From NCBI GenBank assembly GCA_023446155.1, contig JAEXIT010000006.1, positions 95,977-159,976 on the forward strand: DNA of 64,000 bases. Reading direction: 5' to 3'. The translations under genes were made by a program, and so were the position numbers. The notes below the pieces were generated by a model. The model had not been told where the DNA came from and made no database searches. It saw only the letters and a list, made by a program, of their open reading frames with translations. Positions 52,871 to 61,484 of this stretch are shown one piece after another (position 1 is the stretch's first letter; every line of letters begins with the position of its first letter). This DNA is from Bacteroidota bacterium (GTDB taxonomy: Bacteria > Bacteroidota > Bacteroidia > Flavobacteriales > Flavobacteriaceae).

Positions 52871-53494
52871 TTATTCGTCGTTTTTTTTGTTTTTGGAATT
52901 TCGGTCTTTTTCCTGCATTTCTTTCATCGCCGTAAAATAGGCGGCACGACTTAGCGGTTCGTATTCTTCGGTTTCGCCAAGCAGAACAAGGTTGTCGTTT
53001 TGTGCTTTTCGGAAACTGTAATTGGCCAGATTTCCGGTTCGGGTACATACGGCGTGTACTTTGGTCACATATTCGGCAGTCGCCATTAATGCCGGCATCG
53101 GACCAAAAGGATTGCCTTTAAAATCCATATCCAGACCGGCAACGATTACGCGAACACCGGCATTGGCCAGGTCGTTGCAAACCGCTACAATCTCATCGTC
53201 AAAAAACTGGGCTTCATCAATACCAACCACATCACAGCCGTCGGCCAGAATACGGATATTCGCAGCGGCGGGAACGGGCGTGGAACGAATTTCATTCGAA
53301 TCGTGCGAAACCACCATCTCGTCGTGGTAGCGGGTATCGATAGCCGGTTTGAAAATTTCGACGCGCTGTTTGGCGAACTGGGCCCTTTTTAAACGGCGTA
53401 TCAATTCTTCCGTCTTACCGGAAAACATAGAGCCGCATATGACTTCTATCCACCCAAATTGTTCTTTGTGATTTACGGTATTTTCGAGAAACAT
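52871..53494 (-). CDS. tdk: Thymidine kinase (type II, cytosolic TK1-like)
   Basis: A 207-residue enzyme that phosphorylates thymidine in pyrimidine salvage. Walker A GSMFSGKTEELIRRLKRA (about 22-39), acidic DEAQFFDDEIV (about 98-108) and the lasso-region motifs VTKVHAVCTRTG and NYSFRKA are visible. Of the four zinc cysteines of classical TK1, only one (AVC) is present; later Cys positions are Ser (EPLSRAAYF). This suggests loss of the structural zinc, as I recall for Bacteroidota TKs. It is divergent from the acidic protein gene. Confidence 0.94.
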   Translation of the reverse strand: MFLENTVNHKEQFGWIEVICGSMFSGKTEELIRRLKRAQFAKQRVEIFKPAIDTRYHDEMVVSHDSNEIRSTPVPAAANIRILADGCDVVGIDEAQFFDDEIVAVCNDLANAGVRVIVAGLDMDFKGNPFGPMPALMATAEYVTKVHAVCTRTGNLANYSFRKAQNDNLVLLGETEEYEPLSRAAYFTAMKEMQEKDRNSKNKKNDE

Positions 53495-53532
53495 TTTGTA
53501 CTTTTCAAGCTGTAAACAGCGTTTTTTTCTGT

Positions 53533-53540
53533 TACTTTTG
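53533..53540 (+). promoter_or_regulatory. Candidate -7 element TACTTTTG
   Basis: TACTTTTG matches TAnnTTTG and lies 58 bases before the acidic protein's ATG. I see no -33 TTG at the usual spacing. Confidence 0.35.
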
Positions 53541-53598
53541 TAATGGAAACAAATTTATTAAAATAACCATCGTCTTACTCCATATAAAAGCAAAAGTT

Positions 53599-54600
53599 AT
53601 GAAGAAAAAGTTAGAGGCCGAGTTGATCAGTATCGCGCATCGCATTTTAAAATTAAAAAACAAATCGGAAGTAATTCAGTTACATCAGGAAACGCAAAAG
53701 TTGTATGAAATCTTGTCCGTGTTGCGTTTTTACGAAGAAAATTTTGAAGAAGCGAAGCCAACGATCGGTCTGCCGGAACTGGAAGAAAAACTAGAGGAGA
53801 CTTTTGAAAATAAGGAACCGGAAACCGTAGCTGTTGTTGAAGAACCGAAAAAAGAGGAGCCGATAGTAGCCGAAAAAGAACCGGAAGTTATTGCTGCACC
53901 GGAAGAAACGTTGGAGGAAGTAATTACGGAAGCTTCGGTTTCGGAAGAAGAGAATACAACGCTTGAAGAAGTTGTCGCGGAACCGGAACAAGAAGCCGAA
54001 CCGGAAGTCGTGGAAGCGGAATCCGAAAAAGTAGTCGTAGGTCAGATTGATATCGACGAAAGTGATCTGGAGGAAGAGGAACCACTGATCGAAGAAGAAA
54101 AAGCCGTTTTCCCGGAAGTAGCCGAAGAGGCTGTTTTCGAACCGGTCAAAGAAGAACCGAGAAAAGAAGCGCAGCAAATCACATTGGAGGATTTGCTAGG
54201 GCAACATACCTATAAAGAACCGGAATTTGTAAAAGTAGAAGACGTACCGGCTGAGGTAGAAAAAGTAACCGAGATAACTTTCGAACCGGTAATCGAATCC
54301 AAAACGGAAGTGCCATCCTTTTCGATCGATGCGGAAAAAGACGCCTATAGTCGTAAAACGGATACCATCGGGAAGTCAATTTCTTTGGGATTGAACGACC
54401 GTATCGCTTTTGAAAAAAATCTTTTTGGCGGAAGCGGAGAAGATCTGAATCGCGTATTGTCGCAATTAAATAGTTTTGACAATTATCAGGATGCCCATAA
54501 TTTTATTGAAGATCTGGTAAAACCGGATTACAACAACTGGGAAGGAAAAGAAGAATACGAAACACGCTTTATGGAGATCGTCGAGAGACGTTTTTCATAA
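53599..54600 (+). CDS. Acidic hypothetical protein with conserved ends and Glu-rich middle
   Basis: A 333-residue protein with a conserved N-terminal helical part (about residues 1-60, including AHRILKLKNKSEVIQLHQ), a long central region (about 65-225) dominated by Glu, Val and Pro, and a conserved C-terminal helical segment (LNDRIAFEKNLFGGSG, then LSQLNSFDNYQDAHNFIEDLV, about 275-333). Such proteins occur in Flavobacteria as hypotheticals; the ends look like interaction modules joined by a flexible acidic linker. No catalytic motif is seen. It lies upstream of rsmI. Confidence 0.7.
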   Translation: MKKKLEAELISIAHRILKLKNKSEVIQLHQETQKLYEILSVLRFYEENFEEAKPTIGLPELEEKLEETFENKEPETVAVVEEPKKEEPIVAEKEPEVIAAPEETLEEVITEASVSEEENTTLEEVVAEPEQEAEPEVVEAESEKVVVGQIDIDESDLEEEEPLIEEEKAVFPEVAEEAVFEPVKEEPRKEAQQITLEDLLGQHTYKEPEFVKVEDVPAEVEKVTEITFEPVIESKTEVPSFSIDAEKDAYSRKTDTIGKSISLGLNDRIAFEKNLFGGSGEDLNRVLSQLNSFDNYQDAHNFIEDLVKPDYNNWEGKEEYETRFMEIVERRFS

Positions 54601-54672
54601 TAACGATACCAATCCATTACACCAATCGGTATAAACTGCGGTTTGTGCCGATTGGTGTTTAAATTTTACGCT

Positions 54673-55383
54673 ATGTCTAAATTATATTTGGTCCCAACGC
54701 CAATCGGAAATCTGGAAGATATGACTTTCCGGGCGATCCGTATCTTAAAGGAAGTCGATTTGATTTTGGCGGAAGATACCCGTAACAGCGGAAAACTGCT
54801 CAAACATTTCGAGATTGCCACGCCGATGCAAAGTCATCATATGCATAACGAACACAAAACGGTCGATTATATCATCCGTCGTTTACAATCGGGTGAAACA
54901 ATCGCGCTGATTTCGGATGCGGGAACACCGGCTATTTCCGATCCCGGATTTTTACTGACTCGTGCTTGTGTGGAAAACAAAATCGAAGTGGAATGTCTAC
55001 CGGGAGCTACGGCTTTTGTACCGGCTTTGGTCAATAGTGGATTGCCAAACGACAAATTTATATTCGAAGGCTTTTTGCCGGATAAAAAAGGACGTCAGAC
55101 GCGTTATCTTGCATTAGCGGAAGAAACCCGTACGATGATTCTCTATGTTTCACCACATAAACTGGTTAAAACATTAGCCGAATTTGTACAATATTTCGGA
55201 GCTGACCGATCTGTTTCGGTATCGCGGGAATTGTCCAAATTACACGAAGAAACCGTTCGTGGAACCGCCGAAGAAGTATTACAACACTTTGAAGCCAAAC
55301 CGCCAAAAGGAGAGATTGTAGTGATTGTAGGCGGGAAGATTACGGAAAAAGAAACGAAAAAAGATAAAAACGAAGCGATATGA
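54673..55383 (+). CDS. rsmI: 16S rRNA 2'-O-ribose C1402 methyltransferase
   Basis: A 236-residue SAM-dependent enzyme of the tetrapyrrole-methylase-like fold that methylates C1402 in 16S rRNA. It has the family motifs LYLVPTPIGNLEDMTFRAI at the start, LAEDTRNSGKLLKHF (about 31-45), LISDAGTPAISDPGF (about 82-96) and PGATAFVPALVNSGLP (about 112-127). The ATG at 54673 (MSKLYLVPTPIGN) is chosen over a frame 30 bases longer at 54643. Its stop overlaps the next start by four bases (ATGA), so it is coupled to the OsmC-like gene. Confidence 0.96.
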   Translation: MSKLYLVPTPIGNLEDMTFRAIRILKEVDLILAEDTRNSGKLLKHFEIATPMQSHHMHNEHKTVDYIIRRLQSGETIALISDAGTPAISDPGFLLTRACVENKIEVECLPGATAFVPALVNSGLPNDKFIFEGFLPDKKGRQTRYLALAEETRTMILYVSPHKLVKTLAEFVQYFGADRSVSVSRELSKLHEETVRGTAEEVLQHFEAKPPKGEIVVIVGGKITEKETKKDKNEAI

Positions 55384-55802
55384 CACATCAGGTACGTACC
55401 AAATGGCTGGGAAAAATGCAATTTGAATCGACAAATCCCAGCGGTGATCTAATGACGATTGATGCCGGACCGGAAAACGGCGGCGAAGGAAAAGGGCTAC
55501 GTCCCAAGGCGCTGATGTTGTCGGCATTGTCCGGTTGTACCGGATTAGACGTGGCATCGCTTATCGAAAAAATGAAACTGGAAGTTGCCGATTTTACCAT
55601 CGAAACGGAAGGGGAATTAACGGAAGAACATCCGAAGACGTACCATACCGTTCGGGTGGATTACCATTTTTACGGAAATAACCTGGAACCGAAAAAACTG
55701 GAAAAAGCGGTCAACCTTTCCGTTGAAAAATATTGCGGCGTGATGGAAATGTTCCGTCAGTTTGCCAAAGTTGAAATCAAGATACACTATCATACCGTAT
55801 AA
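55380..55802 (+). CDS. OsmC family protein
   Basis: A 140-residue protein of the OsmC/Ohr fold. Its motifs PSGDLMTIDAG and LMLSALSGCTGLDVASLIEK (the single conserved Cys, about residue 50), and EHPKTYHTVRVDYHFYG (Glu/Arg-like active residues) fit the YhfA-type OsmC branch, a putative thiol peroxidase. Only one of the two peroxidatic cysteines is obvious. It is coupled to rsmI by a four-base overlap. Confidence 0.9.
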   Translation: MTHQVRTKWLGKMQFESTNPSGDLMTIDAGPENGGEGKGLRPKALMLSALSGCTGLDVASLIEKMKLEVADFTIETEGELTEEHPKTYHTVRVDYHFYGNNLEPKKLEKAVNLSVEKYCGVMEMFRQFAKVEIKIHYHTV

Positions 55803-55812
55803 TATACTTACA

Positions 55813-55849
55813 TTACACCTGACAGGTTTCGAAAACCTGTCAGGTGTAA
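55813..55849. repeat. Long palindrome TTACACCTGACAGGTTT and its complement
   Basis: Two 17-bp perfect arms surround the three bases CGA. It lies between the OsmC and recJ genes. Its CACCTGACAGG core recurs at 18381-18395 and its CCTGTC half in the terminator at 14465. It has no T tail, so it is more likely a dispersed repeat or a binding site than a terminator. Confidence 0.75.
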
Positions 55850-55864
55850 AAATACCAATATAAC

Positions 55865-57562
55865 ATGCGCTGGACTCTCAAATCCGATCCGAATCCCCAT
55901 AAAACAAGGCAACTGGCTGCCGAATTGGGCGTGACGCCATTAATTGCTTCTTTATTGGTGCAACGCGGCGTGGAAACCTTTGAGCAGGCACGGGCTTTTT
56001 TCCGACCAGCGTTCGAACATTTACACGATCCGTATCTGATGCAAGACATGGATAAAGCTGTGGCGCGTATCGAAACGGCTATAGCGGCCGGGGAAAACAT
56101 TTTGGTATTTGGCGATTATGATGTCGACGGAACTACGGCGGTGGCATTGATGAGTTCGTATCTTAGAAGCTATTATCCGAATGTGGCAACCTATATTCCC
56201 GATCGGTACGCCGAAGGTTATGGGGTTTCGTTTCAGGGAATTGATTTTGCAGAAGACAACGGATTTACGCTGATCATCGCGCTGGATTGTGGTATCAAAT
56301 CGATTGATAAGGTCGAATATGCCCAACAAAAAGGTATTGATTTTATCATCTGTGACCACCACCGTCCCGGAGATGAACTACCGAAAGCGATTGCCATACT
56401 CGATCCGAAACGACAGGATTGTGCGTATCCCTATAAAGAATTGTGCGGGTGTGGTGTCGGTTTTAAACTGATACAAGCCTTATCGGCCAACCGCGGACTG
56501 AGTTTACTGGATCTGATTCCCTATCTGGATCTGGTGGCGACGGCAATTGCCGCGGATATTGTCCCGATTACCGGAGAAAACCGGGTTTTAGCCAAGTTCG
56601 GATTGCAAGTGATCAATAAGAATCCGCGTCCGGGAATTAAAGCACTGATTAAAAATGTCAAAAAAAAGGAATTAACGATCACCGATGTGGTTTTTATCAT
56701 CGCACCACGTATCAATGCGGCGGGAAGAATCAAACACGGAAATCACGCCGTGGCCTTATTGACTGAGTTTGATCTGAAACAGGCAGAAGAATTTGCCAGT
56801 CAGATTGAAACGTTTAATGCCGACCGGAAAGATCTGGACAAACAGATCACCAAAGAAGCCTTAAAACAAATTGAAGTCAACGGAGAACAGGGGCGATTTA
56901 CGACGGTTGTCTATCAGGAAGACTGGCATAAAGGCGTTATCGGAATCGTAGCTTCCCGACTGACGGAAGTATATTATCGTCCGACGCTGGTTTTTACCAA
57001 AAGCGGCGATAAACTGGCGGCTTCGGCGCGATCGGTTAAAGATTTCGATGTTTATAATGCCTTGGAAGCCTGTTCCGATTATCTGGAACAATTTGGTGGT
57101 CATATGTATGCAGCCGGATTAACACTAAAAGAAAGCGATTTCGAATCGTTTAAAAGTCAATTTGAGAAAGTAGTATCCGAAACGATTACGCCTGATTTAT
57201 TGGTGCCGGAAATCAGAATCGATGCCGAAATCAATTTTTCGGATATTGACGATAAACTCATCCGCATTCTAAAACAATTTGAACCGTTTGGTCCGGAAAA
57301 TATGACGCCGGTTTTTATCGCGCGCAACCTGACGGATTCCGGTTATGGCAAAGCAATTGGTCAGGATGAAGAGCACCTGCGCTTGTTTGTCAAACAAAAA
57401 CCCGAAGGAAAAGGATATGCGGCGATCGGTTTTGGTTTGGCGAAAAAAATCGAGCTTACTGAAAATCAACAACACTTTGATGCTGTTTTTTCGATCGACG
57501 AAAATGAATGGAACGGCACCGTTAGTGAGCAACTTCGACTACGGGATATTAAAGTATCTTAA
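55865..57562 (+). CDS. recJ: Single-stranded-DNA-specific exonuclease
   Basis: A 565-residue DHH-family 5'-3' ssDNA exonuclease for recombination and mismatch repair. DHH motifs: FGDYDVDGTTAVALM (about 79-93, metal), LIIALDCGIKS (about 136), FIICDHHRPGDELP (about 160-173) and ATAIAADIVPITGENR (about 225-240). The DHHA1 part includes ARSVKDFDVYNALEACSDYLEQFGGHMYAAG (about 392-422), and the C-terminal OB-like domain follows. Full family length, starting MRWTLKSDPNPHKTRQLAAELG. Confidence 0.96.
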   Translation: MRWTLKSDPNPHKTRQLAAELGVTPLIASLLVQRGVETFEQARAFFRPAFEHLHDPYLMQDMDKAVARIETAIAAGENILVFGDYDVDGTTAVALMSSYLRSYYPNVATYIPDRYAEGYGVSFQGIDFAEDNGFTLIIALDCGIKSIDKVEYAQQKGIDFIICDHHRPGDELPKAIAILDPKRQDCAYPYKELCGCGVGFKLIQALSANRGLSLLDLIPYLDLVATAIAADIVPITGENRVLAKFGLQVINKNPRPGIKALIKNVKKKELTITDVVFIIAPRINAAGRIKHGNHAVALLTEFDLKQAEEFASQIETFNADRKDLDKQITKEALKQIEVNGEQGRFTTVVYQEDWHKGVIGIVASRLTEVYYRPTLVFTKSGDKLAASARSVKDFDVYNALEACSDYLEQFGGHMYAAGLTLKESDFESFKSQFEKVVSETITPDLLVPEIRIDAEINFSDIDDKLIRILKQFEPFGPENMTPVFIARNLTDSGYGKAIGQDEEHLRLFVKQKPEGKGYAAIGFGLAKKIELTENQQHFDAVFSIDENEWNGTVSEQLRLRDIKVS

Positions 57563-57627
57563 TTAACAATTTGTTGGGTTTTCCGAAGAAAGTATTTCTC
57601 TACTTTTAGTTTTATAAAAAGCGAGAA

Positions 57628-58641
57628 ATGATTTCATCTGAAAATCCGTTACACGGAGTTCACTATTCTATATTGGATTTAGCGGTAGTTTCCCAGGGAG
57701 ACACCTATTCCGACACCTTCCGAAAATGCCGGGAACTGGCTCAAAAAGTCGAATCTTTAGGTTATTCGCGATTTTGGTTATCCGAACATCACAACATGCA
57801 ACATGTGGCGAGTTCGGCCACTTCTGTTCTGATCGGTAATATCGCCGAACATACGCAAACCCTACGTATTGGCTCCGGAGGGATTATGTTACCCAACCAT
57901 TCGCCGCTTGCTGTAGCGGAACAATTTGGAACGCTTAGTACCTTATATCCCGGACGTATTGACCTCGGATTGGGACGTGCACCCGGAACCGATGGGGCGA
58001 CCGCCATGGCGTTACGCAAAAACAATTACGATCTGAATTACGATTTTGAAGCGCATATAGCAGAATTACAACGCTATTTAAGTGCTGAAAACAGTACGGC
58101 AAAAGTGCGGGCTTTTCCGGGTGAAGGCATCGATATCCCGATGTGGATTTTAGGATCGAGTATGGAAAGCGCTATTCTGGCGGGAAAATTAGGATTGCCG
58201 TATGCTTTTGCCGCTCATTTTGCGCCGGCGCAGTTTTACCGCGCGATCGAATTGTACCGACACTATTTTATCCCATCGGAGTATTTGTTGGAACCCTATA
58301 TTCTGGCTTGCGTGAATGTGGTAGCCGCGGATACGGATGATGAGGCGAACTATTTGGCTACTTCGCTTTATCAGGCGTTTACCGGAATCATCACCAACAC
58401 CCGTCGCCCGTTAATGCCGCCAGTGGACGATATGGACGATGTTTGGACAGCCGATGTGATGGAAGCAGTGATGCAAATGACAGCCTTTACATTTGTGGGC
58501 AATAAAACCACTTTACAACAACATTTTGCAGAATTTATAAAAGCTACAAAAGTCGACGAGATCATGGCGATTTCACAGATTTTTGATCAGCAAGCCAAAT
58601 TGCGATCCTTCGAAATAATGGCAGAAGTCTTTCAAAGATAA
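57628..58641 (+). CDS. LLM class flavin-dependent oxidoreductase
   Basis: A 337-residue luciferase-like monooxygenase or oxidoreductase. Typical sequence: HYSILDLAVVSQGDTYSDTFRKC (about 10-32), YSRFWLSEHHNMQHVASSATSVLIG (about 47-71), TLRIGSGGIMLPNHSPLAVAEQFGTL (about 79-104) and YPGRIDLGLGRAPGTD (about 107-122). Such enzymes use reduced FMN to act on small organic substrates; the substrate is unknown. It is transcribed alone with recJ upstream. Confidence 0.93.
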   Translation: MISSENPLHGVHYSILDLAVVSQGDTYSDTFRKCRELAQKVESLGYSRFWLSEHHNMQHVASSATSVLIGNIAEHTQTLRIGSGGIMLPNHSPLAVAEQFGTLSTLYPGRIDLGLGRAPGTDGATAMALRKNNYDLNYDFEAHIAELQRYLSAENSTAKVRAFPGEGIDIPMWILGSSMESAILAGKLGLPYAFAAHFAPAQFYRAIELYRHYFIPSEYLLEPYILACVNVVAADTDDEANYLATSLYQAFTGIITNTRRPLMPPVDDMDDVWTADVMEAVMQMTAFTFVGNKTTLQQHFAEFIKATKVDEIMAISQIFDQQAKLRSFEIMAEVFQR

Positions 58642-58764
58642 TTACGGATAGCCTTAATAAAAATGGTTTTTTGGAATGCCCTTATATTGGTAGGTCCCCG
58701 GTATAAGGGTTGGCTATCCTGAAAAATAAAATAAGTTTATTTAGAATGAATATAAATAATTTTT

Positions 58765-58772
58765 TATATTTG
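58765..58772 (+). promoter_or_regulatory. Candidate -7 element TATATTTG
   Basis: TATATTTG matches TAnnTTTG and lies 16 bases before the start codon of the Cys-rich protein at 58789. No clear -33 TTG. Confidence 0.4.
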
Positions 58773-58788
58773 TTTAAAATTAAAGGTG

Positions 58789-59142
58789 ATGCAACAGATA
58801 GAACAACTATATCATAACGATTTCGGAGTAGCATTTTTCTGGATTAAAGACCAGCAGACATTACGTCATAAAGTACAGTTGGTTTTTAAGGAAACCGGAT
58901 TTTACCTAACCCGGGAACAGATACAGGAATTTTCGGAGTTGATCGATTTATCGTGTGAGAGCAGTTGTTGTTCGGACTGTGAAATGCGTGGTCGCTGCCA
59001 TAAATTTTTATTGAAAACCCCATTTGAGGCCCTTGATCTTGCGGTAACGCGAAAAGAAGTATATCAGATTAAAGACCTGGTAGAAGGAACGCTTTTCCAG
59101 TTGGATCTCAATAGCTATTTGGATGAGTTGTGTAAAAACTAA
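58789..59142 (+). CDS. Small Cys-rich hypothetical protein
   Basis: A 117-residue protein with no signal peptide. It has five cysteines clustered near the middle in CESSCCSDCEMRGRC (about residues 56-70), a pattern that could hold an iron-sulfur cluster or zinc. The flanks are helical (YHNDFGVAFFWIKDQQTLRH at the start and a Leu-rich end). The first base of the frame is a GTG three bases earlier; the ATG at 58789 is preferred. It converges with umuD and overlaps it by four bases. I do not recognise the family. Confidence 0.6.
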   Translation: MQQIEQLYHNDFGVAFFWIKDQQTLRHKVQLVFKETGFYLTREQIQEFSELIDLSCESSCCSDCEMRGRCHKFLLKTPFEALDLAVTRKEVYQIKDLVEGTLFQLDLNSYLDELCKN

Positions 59143-59576
59143 ACACTTTTCAAAACATAGGTTACGATTCCCCAAATGATCAAATCATTTTCAACGGTTA
59201 CTTTTATCGGATTGTAATCGGTATTCTCCGGGATGAGGTAGACACACTCTTTTTCGATTTTAATCCGTTTTACGGTAAATTCCCCATCGATATAACAAAC
59301 GGCGATTTTATTATTTTTTGGTTCCAGACTACGGTCGATCACCAGGATATCACCATCGTCGATACCGGCACCCGTCATCGAATTACCCTTGGCTCGGGCA
59401 TAAAAAGTCGCCTCCTGATTTTTAACTACCACTTTATCCAGACTAATTTTAGTTCCGTCAAAATCGGCGGCCGGCGAGGGAAATCCCGCTTTGATACCAT
59501 CGGCGATAAAAGGCAGTTCCACCGAAGCATCGCTGTCCGGGATAAAAAATTGCAGGGATGTTTTGTCTAGTGGCAT
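59139..59576 (-). CDS. umuD: UmuD-like S24 (LexA family) self-cleaving subunit of DNA polymerase V
   Basis: A 145-residue protein with an autocleavage site Ala-Gly (KAGFPSPAADFDG, about residue 30), the S24 active-site Ser in GNSMTGAGIDDGD (about 62) and Lys in KIAVCYIDGEFTVKRIKI (about 100). After RecA-promoted cleavage UmuD' joins UmuC for error-prone bypass of DNA lesions. It starts with an ATG inside the last ten bases of umuC, so the order here is umuC then umuD, coupled. Usually umuD is first. No SOS box is visible to me in the umuC upstream region. Confidence 0.92.
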   Translation of the reverse strand: MPLDKTSLQFFIPDSDASVELPFIADGIKAGFPSPAADFDGTKISLDKVVVKNQEATFYARAKGNSMTGAGIDDGDILVIDRSLEPKNNKIAVCYIDGEFTVKRIKIEKECVYLIPENTDYNPIKVTVENDLIIWGIVTYVLKSV

Positions 59577-60835
59577 TGTATTTCGAGTATGTCCTTAATG
59601 TCGGTTGTATAGTTTGGGGAAAGATGATTTTGTTTCATTTTCCAGGTTCGTTGTAAATCCTGATTCCCCAATCGGATTTTTCGGTCGCCTGTTTTTCGAT
59701 GGTAGCTGTCCATGACTTCCATCAATTTCTGATGTTTCGGATTTTCCTCTTCAAACAAATGCAATTGCTTTTGATCCTGTGGCATCAACTGGGTTACAAT
59801 TACACCGGCTTTTAGATACACCGCATTGGGTTCGTACAACTTTTCGAGTAGGCCGATAGCCATATTGCTAATCGTGATATTCGAATTACTCGCAAACGGC
59901 AGATTTTCCATCTGACTGAAATAATGGCGTTTTGACGGTGTTTGATGTTTGTCTTTTACCAAGAGTACAACCACACTATAACAACAGGATTTTTGTTTGC
60001 GCAGTTTTTCGGCACAAACGGACGCAAAAGTGGCAATTCGTTCGCGTATTTCCCGATAATCGGACAGTTTTTTTTCGAAACTACGGGTGATGGCGATACT
60101 CTTTTTCGAATCCTGTTGGATTTCGAGTTCAAGTACGGGATTTCCAAGGAGTTCACTACGCAATCGAAGACCGATAACGCCCATTTCCCGACGGATCCAG
60201 GCTTCGTGTTCCGGCAGTGTAAAATCGTAGGCCGTGAAAATTCGTTGCGCTTTTACTTTTTTGATCAAACGATAACCGATACCCCAAACATCCTCAATTT
60301 TGGTCCATTTTAGGGCTTTAAGGCGCTTTTCCTCACTATCGATTACATAGACACCGCCGGTACGGTCCTGGAATTTTTTAGCGATTTTATTCGCTACTTT
60401 CGACAGCGCTTTGGTAGGTGCCATGCCGACGCATATCGGAATACTCAGCCATTTTTGGATTCGTTGTTTCATTTGAATTCCATAATCGTGGTAATCGGCG
60501 ATTGTCATACCATCGAAATTCAGAAAAGCCTCGTCGATACTGTATTCTTCGACATGCGGCGTGAATTGTCGGAGGATATTCATCACGCGTCCACTAAGGT
60601 CGCCATAGAGCGCATAATTGGACGAAAACACTTTGATACCAAGTTGTTTGAGTTGATCACGCACCTGAAATTCCGGAGCGCCCATCGGAATGCCTAGTGC
60701 TTTGGCTTCTTCACTACGCGAAATGATACAACCATCGTTGTTGGATAAAATCACGACGGGTTTACCCACATATTGCGGTTGGAATACCCGCTCGCAGGAG
60801 GCGTAAAAGTTGTTACAATCGACCAAAGCATACAT
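59567..60835 (-). CDS. umuC: UmuC-like Y-family DNA polymerase
   Basis: A 422-residue translesion polymerase. Y-family motifs: MYALVDCNNFYASCERVFQP (about 1-20, catalytic Asp6), VILSNNDGCIISRSEEAKALGI (about 29-50) and EEYSIDEAFLNFDG (about 95-108, catalytic Asp/Glu). The C-terminal LF-like domain and UmuC-specific tail follow. With UmuD' it copies past lesions. The 3' end overlaps the umuD start by ten bases. Just upstream (60836-60910) is the 3' end of the decayed immunity-like gene. Confidence 0.95.
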   Translation of the reverse strand: MYALVDCNNFYASCERVFQPQYVGKPVVILSNNDGCIISRSEEAKALGIPMGAPEFQVRDQLKQLGIKVFSSNYALYGDLSGRVMNILRQFTPHVEEYSIDEAFLNFDGMTIADYHDYGIQMKQRIQKWLSIPICVGMAPTKALSKVANKIAKKFQDRTGGVYVIDSEEKRLKALKWTKIEDVWGIGYRLIKKVKAQRIFTAYDFTLPEHEAWIRREMGVIGLRLRSELLGNPVLELEIQQDSKKSIAITRSFEKKLSDYREIRERIATFASVCAEKLRKQKSCCYSVVVLLVKDKHQTPSKRHYFSQMENLPFASNSNITISNMAIGLLEKLYEPNAVYLKAGVIVTQLMPQDQKQLHLFEEENPKHQKLMEVMDSYHRKTGDRKIRLGNQDLQRTWKMKQNHLSPNYTTDIKDILEIQCH

Positions 60836-60910
60836 GGTGTAAAATTACGATTTTGGTCGTTAGGGAGACAAAATGAGGCGTTAAAAGTTACTGTCGACTG
60901 ATGAAAACAA

Positions 60911-61483
60911 TCATTTGCGTTTTTTCTTTTTTTGAATTGGAAAAAGATCATCAATATTGATGTCGACAGGAATATTGTCTTTGAGTAAGGGTTTAAAAAT
61001 ATATTTTTGATAGGGGGCTTCCCGAATTCTTTGGGCTAAATGTCTATTTAACCTCATGTCAATTTTAGGGAAAGGTTGGCCTAACTTCAGATAAAGGGTA
61101 TCGCCAGCTGGGTCTAAATATCCGGTATAGTTTGCATGATATTGTCTCCAATCCATTCCTGTTGCAAAAAAAGTAAATAAACCTTCCATATGGATGGTGT
61201 CACCACTAAAATAATATGTTCAATGGTCTAACCGTTCATTTCTGCTTTTTATTTTTTCAATGACGTTTGAACTTATCCAATCAGAATGAGGAAACTGAAT
61301 GAAATGGTTCTTTTTTAGAAATAAAATCGGAGAGATAGACACCGTTAAGCCGAATGTTATGGGTATCAGATGTGGTTTTGATTCCAGGTATATATGATTC
61401 CCTTTTTTAGGAGTACTTCCATAAAAAACTAAGACGCCTGTAACTAATAGTAATATAAATCTTAGGACTAGATTCTCGAATCG
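60911..61483 (-). pseudogene. Decayed immunity-like gene (no start codon, one nonsense codon)
   Basis: In one minus-strand frame about 190 codons run from 61483 to the stop at 60911. The first part is a hydrophobic segment like a signal peptide (RFILLLLVTGVLVFYGS) with no ATG before it; a TAA lies just upstream (61484-61486). A single TGA interrupts the frame at 61220-61222 (context LDH-stop-TYYFSGD). After it come TIHMEGLFTFF, WRQYHANYTGYLDPAGDTLY and a Lys-rich tail. Spacing of these motifs resembles the intact 204-residue protein upstream (IYIDGVGTFG, WNKLHKEEYLGNY, NDSIYAY), so it is probably a decayed homologue. Confidence 0.65.
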
Positions 61484-61484
61484 T

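Noticed and set aside
61220..61222. TGA as selenocysteine or programmed readthrough
   Set aside because: No start codon is present for the frame and no selenocysteine element is apparent; simple decay is more likely.
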